Source of the DNA: Candidatus Microthrix subdominans
GTDB taxonomy: Bacteria > Actinomycetota > Acidimicrobiia > Acidimicrobiales > Microtrichaceae
Direction: 5' to 3'
NCBI GenBank assembly: GCA_016719385.1
Contig: JADJZA010000011.1
Location: 62,001-126,000, forward strand
DNA length: 64,000 nt
Shown: positions 53,081 through 61,173 of the stretch, in pieces
Numbering within the stretch: position 1 is the first letter of the stretch
Layout of the letters: the number at the start of each line of letters is the position of its first letter
Notes under the pieces: model-generated
Databases searched by the model: none
Told to the model about the DNA's origin: nothing
Seen by the model: only the letters and a program-made list of their open reading frames with translations
Made by a program: the position numbers and the translations under genes

Positions 53081-53734
53081 GTGTTCGTCAAGATCTGTGG
53101 CATCACCAACGAGGAGGACGCGCTGATGGCCGTGGCCCTGGGGGCCGACGCCTTGGGTTTCGTTTTCGCTCGGTCGTCCCGCCAGATCACCCCAGCAGCG
53201 GCCGCCGACATCATCAAGCGACTTCCCCCGGACGTGCTGGCGGTGGGCGTGTTTCGGGACGAGGCCCCGGACCGGGTGGTCGACCTGGCACTGCGGGCCG
53301 GATGCCGGGGGGTGCAACTGCACGGGCACGAAACCCCCGAGATGGCCGACCGCATCCGGCCGAGCTTTCCGGTGTTGATCGTCGCCATGGCTGCCGGGTC
53401 CTCGCCGCTGGGCCACTTCGATCGCTTCGGAGCCGACGCGCTGTTGCTCGACGGTCATGCCCCCGGTTCGGGCGAGGTGTTCGACTGGTCGCTCACCGAA
53501 GGCATGCCGTCCAACCGGCGGGTGATCCTGGCAGGCGGGTTGACCCCGGACAACGTCGCCGACGGCGTCACGGTGGTGCGTCCGTGGGGCGTGGACGTGT
53601 CGACCGGCGTGGAGCTGACGCCGGGAGTCAAGGACCCGCGCCTGGTGCGGGCGTTCATCCATGCCGCCCGCGACGCCGAGGATCCGGTGGCCCGTGTTCA
53701 GGGCCCCGGCCCCTTCGACGGGTATGAGGAGTAG
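53081..53734 (+). CDS. trpF: phosphoribosylanthranilate isomerase
   Basis: This 217-residue TIM barrel begins FVKICGITNEEDALMAVALG with the catalytic Cys of KICG. The general-acid Asp lies in ALLLDGHAPGSG (about 126), and the phosphate loops are ILAGGLTPDNV and GVDVSTGVE. GTG 53081 follows GGCGGGAG. Many actinobacteria use bifunctional PriA instead. The presence of a dedicated trpF, with no hisA in the his locus, suggests separate enzymes here. It is the first gene of a unit with deoC (7 nt apart). Confidence 0.95.
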   Translation: MFVKICGITNEEDALMAVALGADALGFVFARSSRQITPAAAADIIKRLPPDVLAVGVFRDEAPDRVVDLALRAGCRGVQLHGHETPEMADRIRPSFPVLIVAMAAGSSPLGHFDRFGADALLLDGHAPGSGEVFDWSLTEGMPSNRRVILAGGLTPDNVADGVTVVRPWGVDVSTGVELTPGVKDPRLVRAFIHAARDAEDPVARVQGPGPFDGYEE

Positions 53735-53741
53735 TGCGCCG

Positions 53742-54452
53742 ATGACCTCCCGGGATGCGCTGGCCGCCATCATCGATCACACCTTGCTGATGCCGACAGC
53801 GTCGGCCGGCGAGGTCGAGGCTCTCGTCACCGAAGCCGTCGACCTGGGGGTGGGGGCGGTCTGCGTCTCGCCCTCGCGGGCGCGTCTGGTGACCGACCTC
53901 CTCATCGGTGCGGGCGAGGCTCGACCGGCGGTCGCGTCGGTGGTGGGGTTCCCCTCCGGCGCCCACGTGGTGGCGATCAAGGCCGCCGAGGCGTCGGTGG
54001 CGGTGGCCGCCGGGGCCTCGGAGGTGGACGTCGTCGCCGACCTGGCTGCGGTCGCCGGGGGAGACCTTGAAGCCCTCGCTGTCGAAACCGAGGCCATCCG
54101 CGCTGCGATCGGTCCGGGGATCGTGCTCAAGGTGATCCTGGAGAGCGCCGCCATCCTGGCGCTCGGGGACCGGGGGAGTGGCCTGCTCACCGGCGCCTGT
54201 CGGACGGTCGCCGATGCCGGGGCCGACCTGGTGAAGACGTCGACCGGGTTTCATCCCGCCGGGGGAGCGACCACCGAGGCGGTGGCGCTGATGGCCGCTG
54301 CGGTCGCCGGTCGGGGATCGGGCTCGGTGGGGGTGAAGGCCTCGGGCGGCATCCGCAGTGCGGCCGACGCCTTGGCGATGGTCGACGCTGGTGCCACCCG
54401 TATCGGTGCCTCGGCCTCCCGGGCCATCCTTGAGGACCCCGTCTTCGCTTGA
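53742..54452 (+). CDS. deoC: deoxyribose-phosphate aldolase
   Basis: This 236-residue class I aldolase has AAIIDHTLLMPTAS at the start, AVCVSPSRARLV, SVVGFPSGAH and EVDVVADLAAV. A Lys lies in LVKTSTGFHPAGG (Schiff-base region) and a second Lys in VGVKASGGIRSAADAL. It cleaves 2-deoxyribose-5-phosphate to acetaldehyde and glyceraldehyde-3-phosphate in deoxynucleoside salvage. ATG 53742 is preferred over ATG 53724, which overlaps trpF. Confidence 0.94.
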   Translation: MTSRDALAAIIDHTLLMPTASAGEVEALVTEAVDLGVGAVCVSPSRARLVTDLLIGAGEARPAVASVVGFPSGAHVVAIKAAEASVAVAAGASEVDVVADLAAVAGGDLEALAVETEAIRAAIGPGIVLKVILESAAILALGDRGSGLLTGACRTVADAGADLVKTSTGFHPAGGATTEAVALMAAAVAGRGSGSVGVKASGGIRSAADALAMVDAGATRIGASASRAILEDPVFA

Positions 54453-54701
54453 GACCCCCGGGGATCGATGCAGCGAGGAGGTCCCGGTCGCTGATACCGA
54501 TTGACAAGGCGTCGTCGCGTCATTGTTGCTGACGTCGCAGCCAAATTCATCAGCCGCACGACATGCTCGCCCAGACCGGCACAAGATTTACTCACAGAGT
54601 GCACAAATCCGTGGTGTGATGACACCCCGGGGTCACCTGTTGAGTTCCCCCTTCAATATCGTCAAACTTCGGGATGCTCTCTACGCTTTGAAGGCGGACC
54701 C

Positions 54702-54812
54702 ATGTTTGTTCGATTTCGAAATCTCCTTGCCCCGACCAGCGCCATGCTGGCGGCCGTGGGCCTCGCCGCTCTCTTAATTGCAGTCCCCGCCAGCGCCGCC
54801 CTGCGCAAATAA
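54702..54812 (+). pseudogene. truncated secretory gene: signal peptide only
   Basis: ATG 54702 opens 36 residues that form a complete signal peptide (FVRFRNLLAPTSAMLAAVG, then a hydrophobic stretch ending AVPASAA-LRK) and stop immediately after the predicted cleavage site. The preceding 250 bp (54453-54701) contain no gene, are unusually AT-rich for this genome and look like a promoter/leader region. The mature part is absent, and IS630 remnants follow 45 nt downstream. A gene interrupted by the element is the likely explanation; a tiny peptide is the alternative. Confidence 0.55.
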
Positions 54813-54856
54813 CACGCGTGAAATCTGGTCGGCTTGCCGATCAGGGGAGCCACACA

Positions 54857-55300
54857 GTGTTCAAAGTCGCTGCGGTCGTGTTGGACGACCAGACCAGAGT
54901 CGAGCTGGAGGCGAGGGCGCGTTCCACGACGATGCCGGTCCGCGACGTGCAACGGGCCCGGATCATCTTGTTGTGTGCGGAGGGAGTGTCGATACGTCAG
55001 ATCGCCCGGCCCGGTCGGCACCGGCGACGCGAGTTCGAGTACGGCCGTCACGGCACCGCGTCGTTGTTCGCCGCCATGGATGTGCATTCCGGTCAGGTCC
55101 TCGCGCAGCCGATCGACGTCAAGAACGACTCGATCAACTTCTGTGGGTTTCTGACCGAGATTGACCGGGTCGTCGACCCGGACCTGGAGATCCATGTGGT
55201 GTTGGACAACGGCTCGTCGCACCGGTCGAAGCACACCACGGCCTGGTTCGAGGATCACCCCCGTTGGGTGGCCCATTTCACCCCGCCCCCTGCCGGCTTC
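54857..55300 (+). mobile_element. decayed IS630-family transposase (internal deletion, 3' end lost)
   Basis: The frame from GTG 54857 reads LDDQTRVELEARARSTTMP and QRARIILLCAEGVSIRQIA, the helix-turn-helix start of IS630 transposases. After about 55 residues it jumps to FEYGRHGTASLFAAMDVHSG, then INFCGFLTEIDRVVDPDLEI and HVVLDNGSSHRSKHTTAWF. That is the DDE domain with the second catalytic Asp (V-L-D-N). The middle (including the first Asp) and the C-terminus with the last Glu are missing, and after about 55290 the reading becomes Arg/Ala shadow sequence. Terminal inverted repeats were not identified. The copy cannot transpose. About 270 bp beyond it up to the next gene hold no gene but one hairpin. 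Confidence 0.85.
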
Positions 55301-55527
55301 GGCGGCCGGGATCGCCGAGACGCCCGCCGCCGTCTGTCGCGACGGCGCCGCATGGAGCCGGCCGACCGTCCAACCCAGCGTGTGCGTTCGATCGTCGCCG
55401 GTGCGAAATTCGTTCCTGGGCTTCAAGGGATCATTCTTCGACACGGTGGCGAAGGGCGTGCATCGTGTCGTTCTTCGCCGATCCCATGGGCGAACGAACG
55501 CGGCGGTCGGGTAGAACTGTCGTCGGC

Positions 55528-55563
55528 GACTCCGTCGTCGAGCCCAACCGACGACGAGGAGTC
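55528..55563 (+). promoter_or_regulatory. hairpin that covers the ribosome-binding site of the next gene
   Basis: GACTCCGTCGTCG (55528-55540) pairs with CGACGAC-GA-GGAGTC (55549-55563), a 13-bp stem with a 2-nt bulge and 8-nt loop. The 3' arm contains the GAGGAG Shine-Dalgarno of the flavoenzyme gene that starts at 55573. Folding would hide the ribosome site, so translational control is possible. This is a structural inference only. Confidence 0.55.
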
Positions 55564-55572
55564 CCGACACAG

Positions 55573-56906
55573 ATGAGCGAACGACTACTGGTGATCGGTG
55601 GTGACGCCGCCGGGATGTCGGCTGCGTCCGCGCTAAGCGACGGAAGCCGTCCCTCGACGTGGTGGCCTTCGAGCGGGGCGAGCACACGAGTTTCGCGGCC
55701 TGCGGCATTCCCTACGTGCTCGGCGGCGACGTCGACTCGATCGAGGACCTGGTCGCCCGCACGCCGGCGGAACACGCCGAGCACGGCATCGACGTGAAGA
55801 TGGCCACCGAGGCGACCGAGATCGACATCAACGGTGCCCGGGTCAAAGTGCGCGAGCTGGAGACCGGGGCCGAGCGGTGGGAGGGTTACGACCAGTTGAT
55901 GATCGGCACCGGCGCCACCCCGGTGCGCCCGCCGATCGACGGCATCGATGCCCCCCACGTGTACGGGGTGCAGCACCTGGATGCTGTGCCGCCGCTGCTC
56001 GCCGAGGCCGAGCGGGCCGAGGGCTGCCGGGTGGCCCTGATCGGTGCCGGGTACATCGGCGTCGAGCTGGCCGAGGCCTTCGCCAACCGGGGCGCCAAGG
56101 TGACGATGCTCGAGGCCGGCGACCAGGCCATCCTGCGGCTGCCCGCCGACCTGGCCGAGGACCTGCGCGCCGGCATCGAGGGCATCGGGGTCGAGCTCCG
56201 CACCGGCGCCGGCGTCAACACGATCGAAACCGACCGGGTGACGACCGACGACGGCGAGTATCCCGCCGACCTGGTCGTGCTCGGCCTCGGCGTGGCGCCG
56301 AACACCGACCTGGCCGTGCGGGCCGGATTGGAGACGGGCCCGAAGGACGGCATCGTCACCGACGACCGCCAACAAACCAGTGCCGAGGCCATCTTCGCCG
56401 CCGGCGACTGTTGCGTGGCCCGGCACCGCATCTCGGGCGAGCTGGCCTACGTGCCGTTGGGGACCACCGCCAACCGGCAGGGGCGGGTGGCGGGCACCAA
56501 CCTGGGCGGCGGCGATGCCCGCTTCCCCGGCATCCTCGGCACGGCGGTGCTGAAGCTGTGCGGGGTGGAGATCGGGATGACCGGCCTCAACCTGGACGAG
56601 GCGATCGATGCCGGCTTCGACGCAGTCGCCACGACGATCACCTCGTCGACGACCGCCGGCTACTACCCGACCGCCGAGCAGGTGCGGGTGAACATGGTGG
56701 CCGAGCGGGGCACGGGCCGGCTGCTCGGCTGTTTCATCGTGGGGGGAGCCGGTTCGGCCAAGCGCATCGACACTGCGGCGACGGCGCTGTCGAACGAGAT
56801 GACCGCCGAGCAGCTGGCCGACGTCGACCTCAGCTACGCCCCGCCGTTCTCGCCGGTGTTCGATCCGATCACGATCGCCGCCCGCGTGTTGGGCGAGAAG
56901 CTGTAG
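55573..56906 (+). CDS. CoA-disulfide reductase/NADH oxidase-like flavoenzyme, frame-broken near the start
   Basis: ATG 55573 starts SERLLVIGGDAAGMSAASAL, the N-terminal FAD motif. At 55633-55637 one base is missing, and the neighbouring frame continues KPSLDVVAFERGEHTSFAAC. The redox-active Cys follows in FAACGIPYVLGG (about residue 45 of the restored protein). It then has the NADH motif VALIGAGYIGVELAEAFANRG, given here as LIGAGYIGVELAEAF, and FAAGDCCVARH near the FAD pocket. The restored length is about 444 residues, as for CoADR/Nox enzymes, which reduce CoA disulfide, persulfides or oxygen with NAD(P)H. Its 3' end overlaps the convergent ligase gene by 38 nt. Confidence 0.87.
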
Positions 56907-58510
56907 CCGAAACCGGCCCGGCCTCAGGGTGGGCGAGGGTGGATCGCAGCGCCACCTTGTCGATCTTTCCGGTGGCGTTCTGGGGCAGCGCAGCGACCAG
57001 CGCGATCCGTTTGGGCACCTTGAACGGAGCCATCGAGTTGCGGACGTAGGCGCGCAGCTCGTCGACGTCGGCGCTGCGACCGGGATGGGGCACGACGACG
57101 GCGGTCACCACCTCGCCCCAGCGGGCATCGGGGGTACCGACCACTGCCACCGCCTTCACCGCCGGGTGGGTCGCCAACACCAGCTCCACCTCGCGGGCCG
57201 ACACGTTCTCACCGCCGGAGATCACCAGGTCTTTGAGCCGGTCGGTCACCCACAGCCGCCCGTCAGTATCGAGGCGGCCCAGGTCGCCGGTGCGCAGCCA
57301 GCCGTCGGCGCCGAAGGTGTCGGCGGAGGCCTCGGGACGGTTCCAATAGCCGGCGGCCACCTGCGGACCGGCCAGCTCGATCTGGCCGGCCTCGCCGGAG
57401 GCGACCTCAGTTGTTGCGTCCGGCTCGAGAGCCGCCGCCCGACCGGTGGGTGGCTCAGAGCCGGGGATCGGCGTGACACGAACGCGGGTGAGCGGACCGG
57501 GGAAGCCGGCCGCCGCGAGCAGGCGCGGTTCGCTCCCGAGCGCGGAGCGGTGGCTGGCGGCGTCGAGGAACACGGCGTTGCCCGAGGCCTCGGTCATGCC
57601 GTAGCCGCCGGAGAACTCACACCCCAGGCGGACCGACGCCTCGGTGAGCAGCTCGGGGGTGATCGCCGAGGCGCCGTACCCGACCGCGCGCAGGGTTCCC
57701 GGCGGCACCGAGTCGGTTGCGGGATCGTCGAGCAGCATCGCCAGCATGGTGGGCGCCAGGCTGGCCATCGTGGCGCCGAAGCGGCGGGTGAGGTCCCAGA
57801 ACAGGCCGGCCTCGAAGCGCTCGGCGAGGACGACCGGGCGACGGGCCAGGTGCAGCGCCAGCACATTGTGGGCCGACACGTGACACAACGGGAACGGGTA
57901 CAGGTAGGTGTCGGTTGCGCCGACCGGGCGCCCGAACAGCGCGGTGGTGGCGCCGGCGAGCAGCGAGGCATGCGTGAGCACGACCCCCTTGGGGGTGCCG
58001 GTGGTGCCCGACGTGTGGATGATCCAGGCCGGGTCGTGCGGGCGAGCGCGGCGGCCCGGCGGTGACCGACGGGCGGTAGCCGGGCCCGACACCCGTGGGG
58101 ACCTCGACGAGCAGGTCGTCGATCTGCGGCAGTCTCCAGCGCATGGGGCTCGAGCCTCGCGCGTTGAGGCGGGCGACCACCGGGTCGACCAGGTTGTCGG
58201 GGCCGATCACCAGGGCGGCGTCGACATCGGTGAGCACGTCGGCGATCTCGGCGGGGTGCAGGCGCTGGTTGGGGAGCGACAGCACCCGTCGGGCACGTGG
58301 CACGGCGCTGAGGGCCAGCGCCACCGTCGGGTGGTTGTGGGCCAGCACCGCCACGCGGGCGCCGGGGGCGACCTCGGCGCTCACCCGCGCCGCCAGCGCC
58401 AGCGAGGCCCGGTTCCACTCGGCGAAGGTCCAGCTGCGCTCTCCGAAGGCCAGGGCCATCGTGCGGGGTGCGTGACGCGCAGCGGCGTCGAGCTCGTCGC
58501 CCAGCAGCAC
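56869..58510 (-). CDS. AMP-dependent acyl-CoA synthetase, frame-broken once
   Basis: GTG 58510 starts LLGDELDAAARHAPRTMALA, followed by SWTFAEWNRASLALAAR and VAVLAHNHPTVALALSAV. Between 58041 and 58062 the frame changes in a G/C-rich stretch. The continuation has WIIHTSGTTGTPKGVVLTHA, the ATP P-loop. It then has GGYGMTEASGN (A5), WLRTGDLGRLDTDGRLWVTD (A7), LVISGGENVSAREVE (A8) and the catalytic Lys of LPQNATGKIDK (A10). Restored length is about 547 residues. It activates a carboxylic acid to its CoA ester. It is the last gene of the five-gene minus-strand unit, starting 2 nt after the hydrolase stop. Confidence 0.88.
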
Positions 58511-58512
58511 GG

Positions 58513-59457
58513 TCAGGCCCGCTCGGGCGCCGGGCCGGCGGGTCGGGAGTGGTCCCAGTCGGCCAGCAGCGTGCGCAGCGCCGTCAGCAGGCTGAGCGGC
58601 TGGTCGAGCATCAGGTGATGGCCGGCCTCGGGGATTTCGACCACCGGTGCCCGGCGGCCCAGTCGCTCGTACATGTAGGCGCCGATGTCGGGGGTGACCA
58701 GACCGTCCTCGGCCCGAAACAGCGCCACCCGGCAGCTCACCTGATCGAGCAGGTCCCGGGGCGCGGAGCGGGGCGGCACGAAGATCTCCGGGTCGAACTT
58801 CCACGTCCAACCGGCCAGGGTGACCGATCCGGCGTCGGCGCCTGAGTCGTCGGGGTGGAACGGGACGAGCGAGTGGCGGGCCACCCAGTCGAGCACCTCG
58901 GGCACGTAGTGGGCCTGTTCGGGCACGGTACGGAACCGGGCGACCGCATCCTCGTAGTCGTCGTACACCTTGCGGTTGGCGAACAGCTTGCCCACCCGGG
59001 AGGCCTCGACCTCGGGGTCGGGCCGGGACACCGGCGAGTCGAGGATGACGATGCCGGTCAGCTCGTCGCCGTGCCGGGCGGCGGTGGCGATCGAGACGAA
59101 CCCGCCCATCGAGTGCCCGACAACGACCGGCTTGGGCGCCATGTCGGCGTCGTTGGCCACCGCCATCACCTCGTCGCACCAGGCGTCGAGGGTGTATTCG
59201 TCACGCCGGGCCGAGTCGCCGTGCCCGGACAGGTCGATGGCGGCCACCCGGTGATCGTCGGCCAGGAGCGGCACCAGAAAGCTCCACCAGTGAGCGTGGG
59301 CGGCGCCGCCGTGCACGAACACCAGGCCGGGCGCACCCGGCGGGCCCCAGGCCAGGTAGTGGATGTCCGCCCCGCCGGAGGCGACCCGGTGCTCGGTGGG
59401 AAGCGAGGTGGTGGCCCGTTCGAACCAGCGGGGAAGCGAGTCGGCGTCGGTCGTCAC
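58513..59457 (-). CDS. alpha/beta hydrolase
   Basis: This 314-residue protein has LVFVHGGAAHAHWWSFLVPL (oxyanion region), AIDLSGHGDSA, the nucleophile elbow VVGHSMGGF (Ser about 116) and ILDSPVSRPDP. A catalytic Asp is in AEDGLVTPD (about 259) and the His in EAGHHLMLDQP. It lies between the SDR and the acyl-CoA ligase, so a thioesterase or ester hydrolase acting on the same acyl substrate is plausible. The substrate is not determined. Confidence 0.9.
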   Translation of the reverse strand: MTTDADSLPRWFERATTSLPTEHRVASGGADIHYLAWGPPGAPGLVFVHGGAAHAHWWSFLVPLLADDHRVAAIDLSGHGDSARRDEYTLDAWCDEVMAVANDADMAPKPVVVGHSMGGFVSIATAARHGDELTGIVILDSPVSRPDPEVEASRVGKLFANRKVYDDYEDAVARFRTVPEQAHYVPEVLDWVARHSLVPFHPDDSGADAGSVTLAGWTWKFDPEIFVPPRSAPRDLLDQVSCRVALFRAEDGLVTPDIGAYMYERLGRRAPVVEIPEAGHHLMLDQPLSLLTALRTLLADWDHSRPAGPAPERA

Positions 59458-59502
59458 CGCCCCGACGATAGGGCGTGGCCGTCGGGCGCTGGGGCCCGAA
59501 CC

Positions 59503-60393
59503 TCAGGGCTCGAAGGGGCCCCGGCCAAGTTGGTCGCGCACGGTGACGACGTCGGGGTTGGTCAGATGTCGGCGCTGCCAGTTGGCGCCGTCGACCACCA
59601 GGGAGTGGCCGGAGATGAAACGCCCGTACGGCGATGCCAGAAACGTGGCCGCCCACCCCAGCTCGCGCGGCTCACCGAGGCGCAGCGCGGGCTGGCTGCG
59701 GGCCCGGGCCTGGTTGCGGTCGAGGTTGGTGCGGATGTCGGCGGTCATGTCCTCGTGGGGCATCAGGCCAGGAACCAGGCCGTTCACCTGGATGCCGTAG
59801 GGGCCCCATTCGACGGCGAGGGTCTCGACCAGGTTCTTCACCCCGGCCTTGGCGGCCGAGGAGTGGGCGAAGCCGGGGCCGCCGGTCCAGGCATACGACG
59901 CGCCGACGCAGACGATCGACCCCGGGGTGCCGGCGGCCAGGTGACGCCGACCGAACTCTCGGGAGCACAGGTAGGTGCCGTTGAGGGTGATGTCGACCAC
60001 CGTGCGCCAGGCGTTGGGCGACAGGTCCTCGGCGGGGGAGGGGAAGTTGGCCGCCGCGTTGTTGACGAGCACGTTGGGCAGGCCGAACGCGTCGGTGGCC
60101 GCTTCGAAAGCGGCGCTCACCGCGTCGGCGTCGCGAATGTCGCAGCGGACAGTGAGCACCCGCCCGCCGAGCGGACCGAGGGCGGCCTCGGCGGCGGCGA
60201 GGTGATCGGGGTTGCGGCTGGCGACGACCAGGTCGGCACCGAGGCGGGCGAACTCGGCGGCGATGGCGGCGCCCAGGCCGGTGCCGCCGCCGGTGACGAG
60301 CACGACCGAACCGTCGTAGGTGCCCGCCGGCAGCGCGGCGGCGCCCAGCGGGGGAGGTGTGGGGAGGCCGGACGGCATCTCGTTGGACGGCAC
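59503..60393 (-). CDS. SDR oxidoreductase of the 2,4-dienoyl-CoA reductase type
   Basis: This 296-residue protein has a Rossmann fold with LVTGGGTGLGAAIA (about 32) and NNAAANFPSPAEDLSPNAW (about 111-129), the N-N-A-A-A-N-F-x-x-P segment characteristic of dienoyl-CoA reductases. The usual Tyr of Y-x3-K is Ser (HSSAAKAGVKNL), as I recall for mitochondrial DECR, where Ser and Lys occupy these sites. It would reduce conjugated dienoyl-CoA with NADPH during degradation of unsaturated fatty acids. It is 3 nt after the enoyl-CoA hydratase in the same operon. Confidence 0.87.
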   Translation of the reverse strand: MPSNEMPSGLPTPPPLGAAALPAGTYDGSVVLVTGGGTGLGAAIAAEFARLGADLVVASRNPDHLAAAEAALGPLGGRVLTVRCDIRDADAVSAAFEAATDAFGLPNVLVNNAAANFPSPAEDLSPNAWRTVVDITLNGTYLCSREFGRRHLAAGTPGSIVCVGASYAWTGGPGFAHSSAAKAGVKNLVETLAVEWGPYGIQVNGLVPGLMPHEDMTADIRTNLDRNQARARSQPALRLGEPRELGWAATFLASPYGRFISGHSLVVDGANWQRRHLTNPDVVTVRDQLGRGPFEP

Positions 60394-60396
60394 GGC

Positions 60397-61173
60397 TCAG
60401 CTCCCGGTGTAGCGGGGCTGGCGGCCTTCGGCCCTGGCGGCGCGGAACTCGGCGAAGTCGTCGGATCGGTTGACGTAGGTCTGGCCGATCAACTCGTCCT
60501 CCATCGAGGCCCGCACCTGGGGCTCCGACATGCGGCCGATCACGCGCCGGGCCAGCTTCACGGTTGCCGCCGGGGCGGCGGCGATCCGCTCGGCCATCTC
60601 CCGGGCGGTGTCATCGAGTGCCTCGGGGGCGACCACGCGCGACACGATGCCGTGGGCCAGCGCCTCCTCGGCTTCGAGCACGCGCCCGGTGAGCACCAGG
60701 TCGCTGACCAGCCCGGGGCCGCAGATCTGAAACAGGCGGGCCACCCCGCCGGTGTCGGGGATCACCCCGTGGCCCACCTCGGGCAGCATGAACCGCGCCC
60801 CGGTGGCTGCGATCCGGATGTCGCACAGCAGCGCCCGCTGAAACGACCCACCCAGGGTCCAGCCGTGGCAGGCCACGATGACCGGGGCGTCCAGGTCGAA
60901 GAGCTGCTGGATGCCTCGGTGGCCCCGGGTCATCAGCTCGTGGTGGCTCATCGAGGTTTGGTTGACGCCGATGGCGCTGACGTCGCGACCAGACGAGAAC
61001 GACTTGCCGGTGCCCCGCCAGATGACCGCCCGTACGTCGGGGCGGCTGCGCAGCTCACCGAGGATCTCGAACAGCGCCAGGTCCATGTCGTCGTCGAAGG
61101 CGTTGTGCTTGTCCGGACGGTCGTTGGTGATCACGGCGATCGGGCCGTCGATGTCCAGTCGGACGTTGCTCAT
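60397..61173 (-). CDS. enoyl-CoA hydratase/isomerase
   Basis: This 258-residue crotonase has VRLDIDGPIAVITNDRPDKH, KSFSSGRDVSAIG (about 65) and CHGWTLGGSFQRALLCDIR (oxyanion hole). FMLPEVGHGVIPDTGG (about 130) follows with the first catalytic Glu. ATG 61173 overlaps the stop of the cyclase-GNAT gene (ATGA), tying it to that regulator. A role in beta-oxidation or auxiliary isomerisation is inferred with the neighbouring SDR and ligase. Confidence 0.9.
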   Translation of the reverse strand: MSNVRLDIDGPIAVITNDRPDKHNAFDDDMDLALFEILGELRSRPDVRAVIWRGTGKSFSSGRDVSAIGVNQTSMSHHELMTRGHRGIQQLFDLDAPVIVACHGWTLGGSFQRALLCDIRIAATGARFMLPEVGHGVIPDTGGVARLFQICGPGLVSDLVLTGRVLEAEEALAHGIVSRVVAPEALDDTAREMAERIAAAPAATVKLARRVIGRMSEPQVRASMEDELIGQTYVNRSDDFAEFRAARAEGRQPRYTGS

